A DNA stretch of 64,000 bases from Branchiostoma lanceolatum (lineage: Eukaryota; Chordata; Leptocardii; Amphioxiformes; Branchiostomatidae), in the NCBI RefSeq assembly GCF_035083965.1, contig NC_089722.1, positions 22,685,142-22,749,141 of the forward strand, given 5' to 3'. Both the position numbers and the translations under genes were made by a program. The notes beneath the pieces were generated by a model. It was not told the origin of the DNA and ran no database searches. It worked only from the letters and a program-made list of their open reading frames with translations. Numbering within the stretch: position 1 is the first letter of the stretch; each line of letters starts with the position of its first letter. Of this stretch, positions 1 through 10,900 are shown in pieces.

Positions 1-40
1 AATTTCAAACAGGCAAAAAATTATATGTGCGTGGATGTTG

Positions 41-390
41 AGTCATGTGGTGCAACGGCAGAGCATTCAACTCAGAACCAAGAGGTCCCGAGTTTGAATC
101 CTGTCATGTCACCGATCTTGTGCCCTTGGGAAAGGCACTTAACACGACTTTCCTCACTCCACCCAGGTGTTAATGGGTACCTGACTTCAGTTTGGGAAAG
201 TCGCATTGAGGTCACCTGGTGGTGCCGAATGGCAGCCGCCCAGACCCTTGCGACAGTTCCACAAAATTCAGGTGTGGATAAGATATTATAAGTGTTGTGT
301 AGTGTGTGAAACCTGTAATACCCTGCATCAAATCAGTGCTAGAAAGGCTGCCATTGCGGGTAATTTCTGACCAGTAAAAAATATCATTAG
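41..390 (+). repeat. tRNA-derived SINE, family A, near full length
   Basis: Head has a box A-like TGTGGTGCAACGGCAGAGC and box B-like GGTCCCGAGTTTGAATCC. A conserved body (TTGTGCCCTTGGGAAAGGCAC) and a tail (GGCTGCCATTGCGGGTAATTTCTGACCA) follow. Partial copies recur at 17683, 55117 and 55719. Not a functional tRNA: no full cloverleaf and embedded in repeat. Confidence 0.85.
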
Positions 391-446
391 AATGTTGCCT
401 GTATGTTCTCAACCTGAACCTGACCTTTCCTGATCTACATGGACAG

Positions 447-3400
447 ATGCTAGACGATGAGCAGCTGGATCTCCTGACGTCATCAGCAGGTGCCGGCAAT
501 CCTGTCTGGCTGGCCATGGCGTGTGAGGAACTACGGGTGTTCGGAGACTACAGCAGGGTAAGATCTCCATTCTATCCCTCACCTGACCTCTTCTAGTCCC
601 TTCACCTCCAGGTCGTTGGGTGCCAATGGTACTCTCCAAGCAGAGGAGGGGTTTCGGCTGGTTTTTGACATATTTTTAGGCGTTTTTGTCAGGCTTTTTT
701 TGTCATCTTTTTGTGTAGAAAGCCGGACAAAAACGCCTAAAAACATGTCAAAAACCAGCCAAAATCCCTCCTCTGCTTGTAGAGTAGGCCAATGGGGGGA
801 CAAGGTAAACATGAAGATAGAGAGCTGTCACGAGACTAGTCTGTCTCTCGCAGCTGTCAGCCTTTTGACAAGGATGTAAAATCTGAGCAGTGAGACTCTT
901 TAAAGATGTCTTAAGAAAGCACTGCATTGTGTTGCTCTATATCTTAATATTCAGGAATTGGTAGTTCAGCTCTTAGCTGCAAGGTATTGCCTGTTATTAA
1001 TAAACCATTCATTCATATATTCATTCAAGTTTGAAAATCTATTCAACTTTTTTAAACTTGAATGAAAACTTTGACTTGAAAGTGTAAGTAAAAAGAATGA
1101 AAACTTTGAATGAAAACTTTGACTTAAAAGTCCCAGTAAAAAGATACAGGTTCTTAAAGATGGCGGCTATAGCAATACTCTTTGAACTTGATATGTAGCG
1201 TTACATTTTCTTTTTTCTTTGACATACATTTACCTTAAAGATCAACTTCAATCCCAAAGTAACTAATACACTAATACAGAAAATATCTAGTAGTCATATA
1301 TCAATATTACAATGTCCTGAGGCACTGGCATCCTATGCATACTGTAATGTAAAAACTTGATATGTACATACTGTACTACCACCAACCTTAGCTTAGCTTA
1401 TAGAACTCCCTGCAATTTCTACGAACCATGATTTTATGCAAATGTAATTAAGACTTTAACTTTGTCTGATCGTTACGGTTGACAGAGAAGATTGACTCTC
1501 TCCCTGCCTCCCTGGAAGGCCTCATGAACATGCTAATTTCCCGCATCATCAAAGAGGATGAGACTGGGTACATTACACAGGTACGTTATCACTTTATTTT
1601 CTATGTTTATTAATGTACCTACAGAGATATGATCATCTATATCCGTCACAGATGTTGATATGTAGTTAAGAGGATTGAAAGTTGACTGTACTGCCGACTG
1701 TTCATTTAGTGATTTGAATATAGTGCAGCAATTTGTAGAAGTGAAACTATTTAGTTAGTTGTAGAAGTTGCCTATTCATTGTTGTGTGGAATGGCTTAAC
1801 TATGTACTAGGCACAAGTATAGTTCATTGCTTCAAAATCTCAAAGTTCACCGTGAGTGCAGGTGATTCTTTTATCATAATAGCAAGATAGTATGTAACTT
1901 GCTTTGCTGAGAACATGGAAGAAAACGAAACTGAATGTTTTAGTCGAAGATTCAAGGATAAGCAATGTCTGATTTCTAGGTCTATTCTTGCGATAGGGAA
2001 AGCACTGCCCACCAATAGTACTCCAAAAGTTCTTTTGAAAAGTACATGATAATGACTTTTTAGCCACTCTTGGAATCCACTTACCATATATCTAATTTGA
2101 GACAGGCATTTATCTCAGATTAATCTACTTAATTGTACAAATAAAAGACCAAAATGAATTAAGCATTCCAGGTCACAAAAAATGTCTCCCAGCGACTACC
2201 AAATAAATACATTGTACAATCTGTGTACATTAGCATCATCTAATCCTTTATCAAATCATAAATGTATAAATATGAAGCATTCCAAAATATAAAGCATTCC
2301 ACGTCACCAAAAAACAGGTCTCTCAGCAACTACCAATCTGGTTCACCGTCTGTGTCCGTCAGCAATTCGTCTAATCCTTAATCAAATCATGTTTTCAGAT
2401 GTTGTGCCTGATTGAGTGCTCCCAGCATGGTCTACAGGAGTCAGAGTTACAGATGTTGCTAGGCGACCCTGAGACAGCCACGCCCCTGCCAGCCTTGCTG
2501 TGGGGCCAGGTGCTGAGGACCCTGAAGCCCTTCCTGAGAAACACTGCAGGACATCAGAACCTTTCACTACTGGGGTTCTTCCACGAGTCCGTCAGCAAGG
2601 TAAAAATGATTAAGTCTCTTACCTTCGTTAGCCCTTGGCATTAACTGATTTGAAAGGGTCTGCATTGGGGGCTCCTCCAACGCTTTACAACGAATCCAGA
2701 AGAACCCACTACGTATCACACTAAAATCAAGGAAGGCATTTGTGCAAAATAAGGTCCCCTGGCTTCGAATTATGTGAATAAGAATTACGAATTGTAGGAT
2801 ATCGAAGAGGGCTACCTACACCTTACGGAAAAGAGCACGCAGACCCTCTTTTTTAAGAGTTGAGCATTAGAAATAGGCTACAAGAACCCTAATTCACTCT
2901 TGGGGCTCTTCTATGATTTAGTCAGCAAAGTAGAATTATCAAGCATCTTAGCTTCATTAGCCCTGGCTAAACTTTAGCATTAACGAACTAAAGTGTCGAA
3001 CACTGCAAAAAACACAGCAAGCTGCAAGAACGTTTCTCTCTTGGAGGTCTTCTATGATTTAGTCAGCAAGGTAATACAATCCATCATCGTAACATTGTTA
3101 GCCCTGGGCAACTTTAATATCTACTAAAGCGACTTAAACAAGGAACACAGCAGGCTACCAGACTACGTACTGGGGTTCCTACATGATTCTGTTAGCAAGG
3201 AAATGACAATCAAGCATCTTAACCAGCTTGGCCTTTTAGAATGGCAGACCCTTAACATTTACGTCATCACAAGTATTGGACACCGCAGGCTTTTACAATG
3301 AACACAGCAAGCTATCAGGAACAATCAGTGACAATCAAGCATCTTAACATGCTTGGCCTTTTAGAATGGCAGACGCTTAACATTAATGTCATCACAAGTG

Positions 3401-4550
3401 TTGGACACCACAGGCTTTTACAATGAACACAGCAAGCTATCAGGAACTGTTATTATCTGCAAAGTTTAGACAATCAAGTGTATTTAGCAACCCTGCCCCT
3501 AGCAACCATACCCCTGGGCAGTGCTAGCAGTTCTAAATGTCACTGTATTGCAAACTCAGTCTGAAATATTTTCCTAGAAATGCAGCAAGCTAGCTGATAA
3601 TTCTACACTACTATGTTGTACCTTTGAAGATGACTTGCCATTGGACAATCAAGCAATTGAAATAATGTAAGATTGGAAGTTGAAATTTCTAGAGTGTGAA
3701 ACTCTTCTATGATTACAGTGACTATGATGCAAGTTAGGTCATAGTCTTACAAAGCTTACTGCAAGGACTCACAAATTCAGTACCAAGGACAGAACAAAAT
3801 GGAAAGTTCCTGTCATTTTTCCCAGACAATAATCTTGTTTTAGGATTGTTTTAAAAGATGATAACAAACTAAAATTGACTATACACTATATGAAAATACC
3901 GTTTTATTTGAAAGATCATCCCAGAAGTTAAATCTAGGGGCTCTTTTTCTTTTCTAAGATGAACAGACATACTAGCATTGAATCTTAAATCCTGATCTTT
4001 ACCCTGACTATGAAAAATATTATGAAACTCTTGTTCTATGATTACAATGACCAAGTAGTGAGCCACAGTGAGGCAGTGACTAAAAGTTACTTCATTGCTG
4101 TTAAATCTTTTGAGGGATTTAGGAACAAATTTCAGATTAATATGAAGAGTTGAGACCTCGCTTGCTATATAATGTCCCAACACCCTTCTAGCCAATGCCC
4201 TTATGTTCTGACACCTCTACGTTCTGAACATAGGGGGGTCTAAAACTTTTGTTTTAGCAGAGGAGATTGTTTGCAATATGTAAGTTGAACATATTATTCT
4301 TGCCACCTGCTAGGTTGTACAGAAGAGTCTACTCGGCACTCCAGCAGTTCAACAAAGCTACCACAAACGCCTGGCAGACTACTACCAGGGTCAGTGTGCA
4401 AACCAGCAGCTGGTGGTCACAAATCTGCCCTACCATCTGAAGAAGGCAGGGCTGGAGGACAGACTTGCAGACTTCTCAAAGAATGATCCAAGGTCATCAC
4501 AGAAGAACACAGCTGACCACTTGAAGGCAACCATGAAGGAATCATCATAA
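447..4550 (+). CDS. C-terminal part of a STAND/NACHT-type protein (NPHP3/TTC41-like), 5' end outside window
   Basis: Four exons on the plus strand join in phase 0: 447-557, 1488-1580, 2399-2599 and 4314-4550 (stop TAA 4548-4550). Each internal boundary has GT/AG signals. The joined peptide carries ELRVFGDYSR, SLPASLEGLM and LLGFFHESVSK, then a YHKRLADYY segment. This pattern (known from NPHP3, TTC41 and related NACHT-TPR proteins) follows the NTPase core: a winged-helix-like region, then the start of a helical repeat region. The expected long TPR tail is absent; the last exon stops after a Ser/Lys-rich end, so this is a short isoform or a truncated paralogue. Exon 4 could start at 4323 instead, but 4314 gives a better acceptor and an added VVQ that fits the family. 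The NTPase domain itself would lie before position 1. Family call is by recognition only. Confidence 0.7.
630..787. mobile_element. Hairpin MITE (about 158 bp) with 8-bp TSD GCCAATGG
   Basis: The arms TACTCTCCAAGCAGAGGAGGG...GGCGTTTTTGTC and their complement fold into an almost complete hairpin. GCCAATGG flanks both ends (622-629 and 788-795). An 8-bp TSD suggests a hAT-type source. It sits in the intron after exon 447-557. Confidence 0.85.
2161..2392 (+). repeat. Diverged tandem duplication just before exon 3 of the STAND-type gene
   Basis: AAGCATTCCAGGTCAC..CTCCCAGCGACTACCAA..ATCTAATCCTTTATCAAATCAT is repeated as AAGCATTCCACGTCACC..TCTCAGCAACTACCAA..GTCTAATCCTTAATCAAATCATG. Confidence 0.75.
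3200..3445 (+). repeat. Tandem duplication of about 120 bp in intron 3 of the STAND-type gene
   Basis: GACAATCAAGCATCTTAAC(C/A).GCTTGGCCTTTTAGAATGG to CAATGAACACAGCAAGCTATCAGGAAC occurs twice in tandem with few changes. Older relatives of the unit lie at 2890-3150. Confidence 0.85.
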
Positions 4551-6574
4551 CGCCATTATGACAGTTGAAAAACTATTTTTATACACATGGCTTTAAGTTA
4601 ATGTGGAAATCCATAATTGTTGGAAATATTATGATTAACTTTACTCAGGTTTTAGTCAGGTACATCATAGAACCACAAGAAAAGGAAGTAAGTTCAATAG
4701 CCTTTTGGAGGCTGTAGGGGCAGTGGGTTGTTTTCCACTATGTCTGGTGCATGCTATTGGAAGGTGGAACACTTTCCACCCCACCACAATAGCCTTGAAT
4801 TATAAGTTTCCATTTGCCAGGTACTTGAAACTTTGTGAAACTGTTGTCATAAAGCTAGTCTAGACTTGCACTTTAATCTAACTCCTCAGCAAACACCCGA
4901 ATGCTGATGTCATTGTTGCCAATCATAACCTCTGTCTCCTAAGAAATTAGAGTGACCAAAAGAGCATGGAAGGTTTGCATCCTGAAACAAATCTAAGTAT
5001 GTAAATTATTTCATATTTTCTAAAGAATAAATTGTATATAGATAAGATGCCTCATAAGCATGTAAATGGTTATTATGTATTTTTATATGATGTACAGATT
5101 TTTTTATGTGCAGATGGCCATAGTCTTAAAACGGGAGGTTGTTGTGTGTTAAGTGTACGTTCAATTCGTATCACAGCGACTTGGACTATCAAAAATATAT
5201 TCTTGATGCACCTCACATACTTAAGTTATTAGGAGCAATTCAGCTTCAGCTGCATGGATCAAAAGCGGCTCTTATTAATCATTGTCAGTTCTACAGTAAT
5301 GTTGTCACGTTCACGCACTGTCGATCTACAACGATGACTTCACAATTAGGGGTCTCTGTTGATTATCAGTACTAATCAAGGGTTAATGACCCGCCCCGAG
5401 GTGTATATGGTGTCATAACGCCTGGCCATGTGCTATAACCACCGAATAAAACCACAGAGTGAGCGGGTTCATTAACGTTATTATCATATAACGTTAGCCT
5501 ATCCAACCTGACCCATATAAGAGTAGACAATTCCTGTATGACGCATATACTCTTATACTATCAAGAATGCATTTCAGAATTTACATTTGTCCTATTTGAA
5601 CAGAACATGATAGATTTCATTTTGAAAACCAACATTTCCACAGATGATATTTAATAACATTACAATATTGGTATGTCAAATCTTTTTCAAATCTATTATC
5701 TATTATCATTAGTCCTCCCTGCTGGGTGTCCTTCTGACAATGCTGTGGGCGGCTTCACTTACAGTACAGTTCCACCCGTTTAGATTTGACTTGTAATGAA
5801 ATGGTTTATTCTATTTTGTCATATGCTTACAAAAGATCTGATTTATTCTATTAATATAGTAAGACATTTTTGGGAACAAATAAACATTATACGATTGTTA
5901 ACAAAAATATAACCTCCCCCTCTACGATAACATACTTCGCATTATCGTTAAGCATTCGCTGTTATATAAACTGTTCGTGTTTAACATTGGTACAAACATC
6001 TAACTATTCAATAATAACAAAGAGGCCTACACCCTTGCTGACTTCAAAACAAGCAGAAACGGAAAACACGTATGTAATGTACAACAAAGGTGGACACATC
6101 TATGTCACTTGAATAGTTGGCTACCTTGAACATACTTGTAAATCTACTTAGTTCCATGCAATTATTTACAGCAGTAGTAACTTCAGCCTGTGATTTGAAC
6201 AATATGAATATGGGCAACGAGACAAAGAGTTCCAGGTATATATTCATTAATTCAGATTTACCACATTTGTTAAAGGATTGACAGAACAGGTGACTATCAC
6301 CTTTTCAAGATGTCAACCCGGACCAGACTGTAAAGGTTTGATCCACTCACTTCCCGGTGGAAGGACCCTTACTCTTTTTTCAATGATAAGTGTCACGAGT
6401 ACCGTATCAGAAAGGTGACAGTTAAACAGAAAAATCATATATATTTGTTGAATCAGTTCATAAAACGAGAAAAGTTACAGTTCCAAAACCAGTTGACGGA
6501 TGATTGCATGGTTTGATGAGGCCACTAGACCTTCTTGACCTCCGAGTCGGCAAGTTCTTCCACTATTTCGGCTA
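4551..6574. other. Intergenic 3'-to-3' spacer between two convergent genes
   Basis: No credible coding exon on either strand. The stretch holds the presumed 3' UTR of the plus-strand gene (to about 5040), an imperfect inverted pair of 'ataagagta'-like arms at about 5516-5558, and AT-rich DNA. The presumed 3' UTR of the minus-strand PKD1L gene enters from 6574 downward; 'tttatt' (AATAAA on the minus strand) occurs near 5808 and 5840. Confidence 0.5.
5026..5031 (+). terminator. Candidate polyadenylation signal AATAAA for the upstream STAND-type gene
   Basis: A canonical AATAAA lies about 480 bp after the stop codon at 4548-4550, a plausible 3' UTR length. Another AATAAA-like site occurs near 5445. 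Seen in sequence; use is inferred. Confidence 0.4.
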
Positions 6575-7958
6575 CTAAATCTTACCAGCAAGTTCTTCAA
6601 ACACATTTGAAAACTTTCTGCGATTGTCTAGATCGGGTGTTCTAGTCTGGGGTGTTTTTGTGCTGTTTCTCTTCCCGACGTTTGACAAAGTACGATTTGC
6701 TTTCCCAACAGCCTCTGAAGTGGTTTCTCTGATGAAACCAACCATCCGTAAATCATCTGTGTTCGGATCCTGACTTTCCTCTGCGTACACATCCATTATG
6801 ATGGTCATGAACATGCTCAGTAATATGAACTGCATCATGACCTGGTAGGAAAAGAACATCAAGGGACCGAGGACCCAATGTCCGTCAACGAGAGCGTCAA
6901 AATCAAAACTACCCAACATCATGGTGCACAGGCTCTGTAGGCTGGTCGGTATGTTCTTGTAATCCTGCAGCTTGGTGCCGAACATAAGATTCCCCATCTG
7001 GGTGAAGGCCATGAGAACGATGCCAGCCATAAAGGTGAACTGAAGAATGGGTCTGGAGGACTTTCGGACGGTCATGGTGAGGGCGTAAACGTGTGAGTTG
7101 AACCGCAGGAGCCGAATGAACTTCAACGTACCACAACAGATGAGCAAAGCGAGCAGGTACATGTAAACTTCAAACCAGCTGACCGCGCTTTTGTAGAGAC
7201 TGAAAACGGAGCTTGAAGATGTCCGTTGTTCAGCGGCTTCATCGATGATGGTTTGAGCTTTGAAATAGACGCCAAGGGTTGCTATGCCAACGATAATTAC
7301 AAGATTTTCCATCCAGCTCCAGAAATCTTTCAGGTACTCCATCGGACGGGACAAGAGCCTTTTGACTGAAACGACATTAACGTCAATATTTATGGTCTAT
7401 ATATCAGGATAGTTTGAGAAGATGTCCGTGTTTACAGACATTAGTTGAAGTGTTTTTATCCATACCATTTTAGGCATTGTTACTGTTAGCGATCTCGAGT
7501 CTGAAAAGAGTCCAGCGTGCTGCAAAGTTAATAATTCGTATCAACTTGTCTGTAGCAATGCTAACCTATATGTTTTTCAAAATAGGATATATGACAAATA
7601 CCAGCAATGTTTCTCTTACCTTCTTTGATAGCAAAGAAAAGAATGAAGACTGCCAGCACTGCCCGCAACACCAAGAGCAAGATGGCGTCATGTTGGATCA
7701 GCCTCAAGGTTACCACCTTGGCCCCCCTGTAGGCGGCTCCCAGCTTAGTAAACTCCACCGCTAGAGTCACCGATGAGAACAGGTTCACATGTGGGTTGTA
7801 CAGAATCAGCTCCACGAAGACGGCGCGGGTTCGCTCGTCCAGCCATCTGCGCTGCTGTAAGAACGTTGCCGACCGCAGACCCGATGCGCGAGTCTTTCCC
7901 AACGGAGCGAGGTAACCGCCTGTGTGATATGTGCCGTGTAGTCCGAAATACGGGAAGC
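6575..7958 (-). CDS. PKD1L exons 35-36: polycystin cation channel domain and C-terminus
   Basis: Exon 35 (7620-7958) has YHTGGYLAPL, WLDERTRAVFVELILYNPHVNLF and a helix LLLVLRAVLAVFILFFA. Exon 36 (6575-7365) has FWSWMENLVIIVGIATLGV, a CGTLKFIRLLRFN S4-S5-like segment, FMAGIVLMAFTQMGNLMFG, a pore-like stretch SLQSLCTMMLGSFDFDALVD and QFILLSMFMTIIMDVYAE. This is Pfam PKD_channel content. The tail after the last helix is short (about 60 residues, RNSTKTPQTRTP) and I see no coiled coil. Stop at 6575-6577. Confidence 0.95.
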
Positions 7959-10900
7959 CTGGATATAAGAAAAAGGTAGCTAAAATGAGCTAGCATATCG
8001 GTATACTGAAACATCAACAGACAACTGTCAGTTCCTTATGACCGAAGTCTATTACCCGTGCCGATGGATATGTAAATTGTTAAATCTTCACGGTGGTTTA
8101 ATGTTCGCGGTTTTTGCGGTAACTCCTTCACCGCGAATTTAAAAACCAAGGCGAAAGTGCTTGCTTTGTTCTCCTTACTTTCTATTTCAACCGCATACTA
8201 AAAACCATTGCAAACTCTCAATTGTTCTCCTTACCGCGAAATTGAATCCATGTACAGTATAAAACTGTCAGAGGTATTTCAAAGGAGCAAGAATTAAATA
8301 CAAACATTTAAGAAACGGCACTGATAATGATCTGGACTTACTGTCAATCAGAGAGGCAAAGTTGTACTTCCAAGGCGTTTCCATTTCTTCCGGTGTCAGT
8401 AGACTGCTTGTACAGTCCGCTCCTGTGACCGGTGTACTCACAGTACTAGTAGGTGTGGGTGATGTCAGCGTACATGTTACCGTACCTGTACTGTTGACGG
8501 TCTCATTTAGAGGAATCAATTCCTGGAGTATAGAACAAATTGAGTAACGTCACAAAAACATGATGGAAGATAAAACGCAAACCAAGGTGCAGCGTGCGCA
8601 TTAAAGTTTTGCCACTGAACCAGTTTGAAAGTATGAGATGTAACATTACGTTACGTGTGACGTGTAGTCCGAAATACGGGGTACGTTACGTGGTAAAAAT
8701 TAAACAAAATACTTTGATTGATGATTAGAAAAACAACTGTTCTTAGATTAACTGACCGGGCAAGTAACAATACATTGCACGAAAACGTTTAGTTTTAGTA
8801 CAAAATCCTATTGAATCATACATGACAGTTTTAACCGCAGTTTGTCCTTTAGCAACGTCTTTTGTAATCAATAATGATGCGATTCTGTTTACCTGGGTAT
8901 AATCGTCAACATCTTCCGTTGATTTAGAGAAACCCACAGTGCACAGTGGTCTTAGATGTCGCATTCTCTTTGGTACGTCACAAAGTTTTCCTGAACAAAA
9001 TACCAGAGAAAATGTTAGTCATAGTTTTATATATCTATTAGATTGGACATATTGCCAGCCAGTAACAAAACCTGAATATGGATTCATTCACCCCAATGTA
9101 GATTTTACCAAAAAACAGTTTGCCGTCTTACCCTGTTTCAGTCGCACTTGTCTCAACTGTACCGCGTCCAAAGGATGAGTTAACATGTCCTGAAGAACCG
9201 TGTCTGCTGACGTGGCTTGTCCGTTGTACCATTCTGCTGAGCGTGTTGTCGGGATCAGATCATCTTCCACCCAACTCCAGAATGATTCGATGTCTTTGAC
9301 CTTGAGCAGAACAGGATGATATTGTCGAAGAATGCCAACGTCAATTTTAAAGTCAGAGAAGATGTGAAAGATCAACAATGGAGAATCTATAATTCGGTAT
9401 ACCATACTCTGTGTATTTAGTCATTTGTTCAACCTTCCTCCCCACTTCTAAAGAAGTCATAATGAGGGAAGCTATTTTTTTTGGCCAAGCTCTTTTTCAT
9501 TCGCACGCTCGCATCGGTTTTCAGGTTCCCAGAAGATGTCATCCATAGAATAAAATCAACATGGCCTTATCAGCTATCATCTGATCGGCAGACATATACA
9601 GTCTCTTAGGCTGTGCCGTTACTGACTTAGAGACGTCACCAATTTTTCGTGCTAGCTACTTACATCAGAGAAGTCTCCCTCCACGATCTGTCCTTTCACG
9701 TTCTGTGTCATGTAGAAGGCCAGCGGGCTCCGCTCTTGGTACGCCGTGAGCATGATCACCGTCACCAACAGGCCGAACACGATCACCTCCAGCACAGCGG
9801 CACGACGTTTGCGTTTCTCTGCGCTCCGGGCTCTTGCTTCGGCCAAAACGTCTTCATTTGGCGGTGATGTGGACCTTTCTTCAGCTGGAAACTGATATCA
9901 TAACGGGTTAGTACCTAACAGTACTTGTAGTTCAGATCCAAAACAGATCATTGCCTCAGTATGATGGTTGAATATCTTCATAAGTTCAGCAACAAGCAAA
10001 CGTTTCACATGTGGACTGAACCGTTAACCTATTGGTACATGATCTACCTTTGAGTTGGTGTCTTGCTCAGCTGCACGGTTGGTGGTAAAATATCGCATCC
10101 AGCCGGTGGCACTGGTTCCTAGCGTATTCTGTGCAGGTACGTCATCCTGTGGGATAGCTCTGTTAGTAAACATCCCAACAAATCAAAACGATTAACGTCT
10201 ATCGTTGTAATAAGCTGGGCGCTCTTCGGGGCAGAAGGGGCTTTCCGCCGCCCAGGTAGTCTTTGGCACCCGGTTGTAGTATAAAACTTATACCGAGTGA
10301 ACCTCCTACTGCGTAAAGCAAACCCTGGGTGCATACGATCACTTCCCATTTGGCCAAATTGTCAGGTCGCACTACTAGTGGAGTCTGATAGAAACTACCA
10401 TTAAACAGCTCATTACCTTGGATATTTGAATTTTTTTTCACAACCAAAAATTTCACCTGCTGACGTTTCGATGTCTATCAGACACCCTCTTCAGAGCTTC
10501 TGACTGGAGTACAGCTTCTCACCGCTATAAGTAGCCGATGAAGGTGGCGCTTTGCGGGTGAGATTCCTGGTTGTGAAAAAAAAGTCCAAATATCCTATGT
10601 TCTACCAACCTGATGAAATTATGTTTAGAGGTCATTACCTTGTTGTATATTATATACTCCTCGTTGTCTCTTGTGGGTTTGGGAGGTGGATCTTCATCCT
10701 CCACAGGTTTCTATGTTAGAAAAGAAATCTTTATATAATACACAAGTCATAGTTTATAAAACTTTATTTTATACACATGGGTCACGCTCGAAAGTGCAAA
10801 TCAGCCCGTAAACTCACCGGCGGGGCCCCCTTGGTTTCCAGTTGTGACCGAAGCATTAGTTGGGATATGTCTTCGCAGTGGTGTACGCATATCTGAGAGG

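Noticed and set aside
41-120. tRNA gene
   Set aside because: Box A and B motifs belong to the head of a SINE; the cloverleaf is degenerate and the body continues into SINE sequence.
10199-10456. 85-codon minus ORF as an extra PKD1L exon
   Set aside because: Overlaps a MITE end; exons 29 and 30 join in phase without it.
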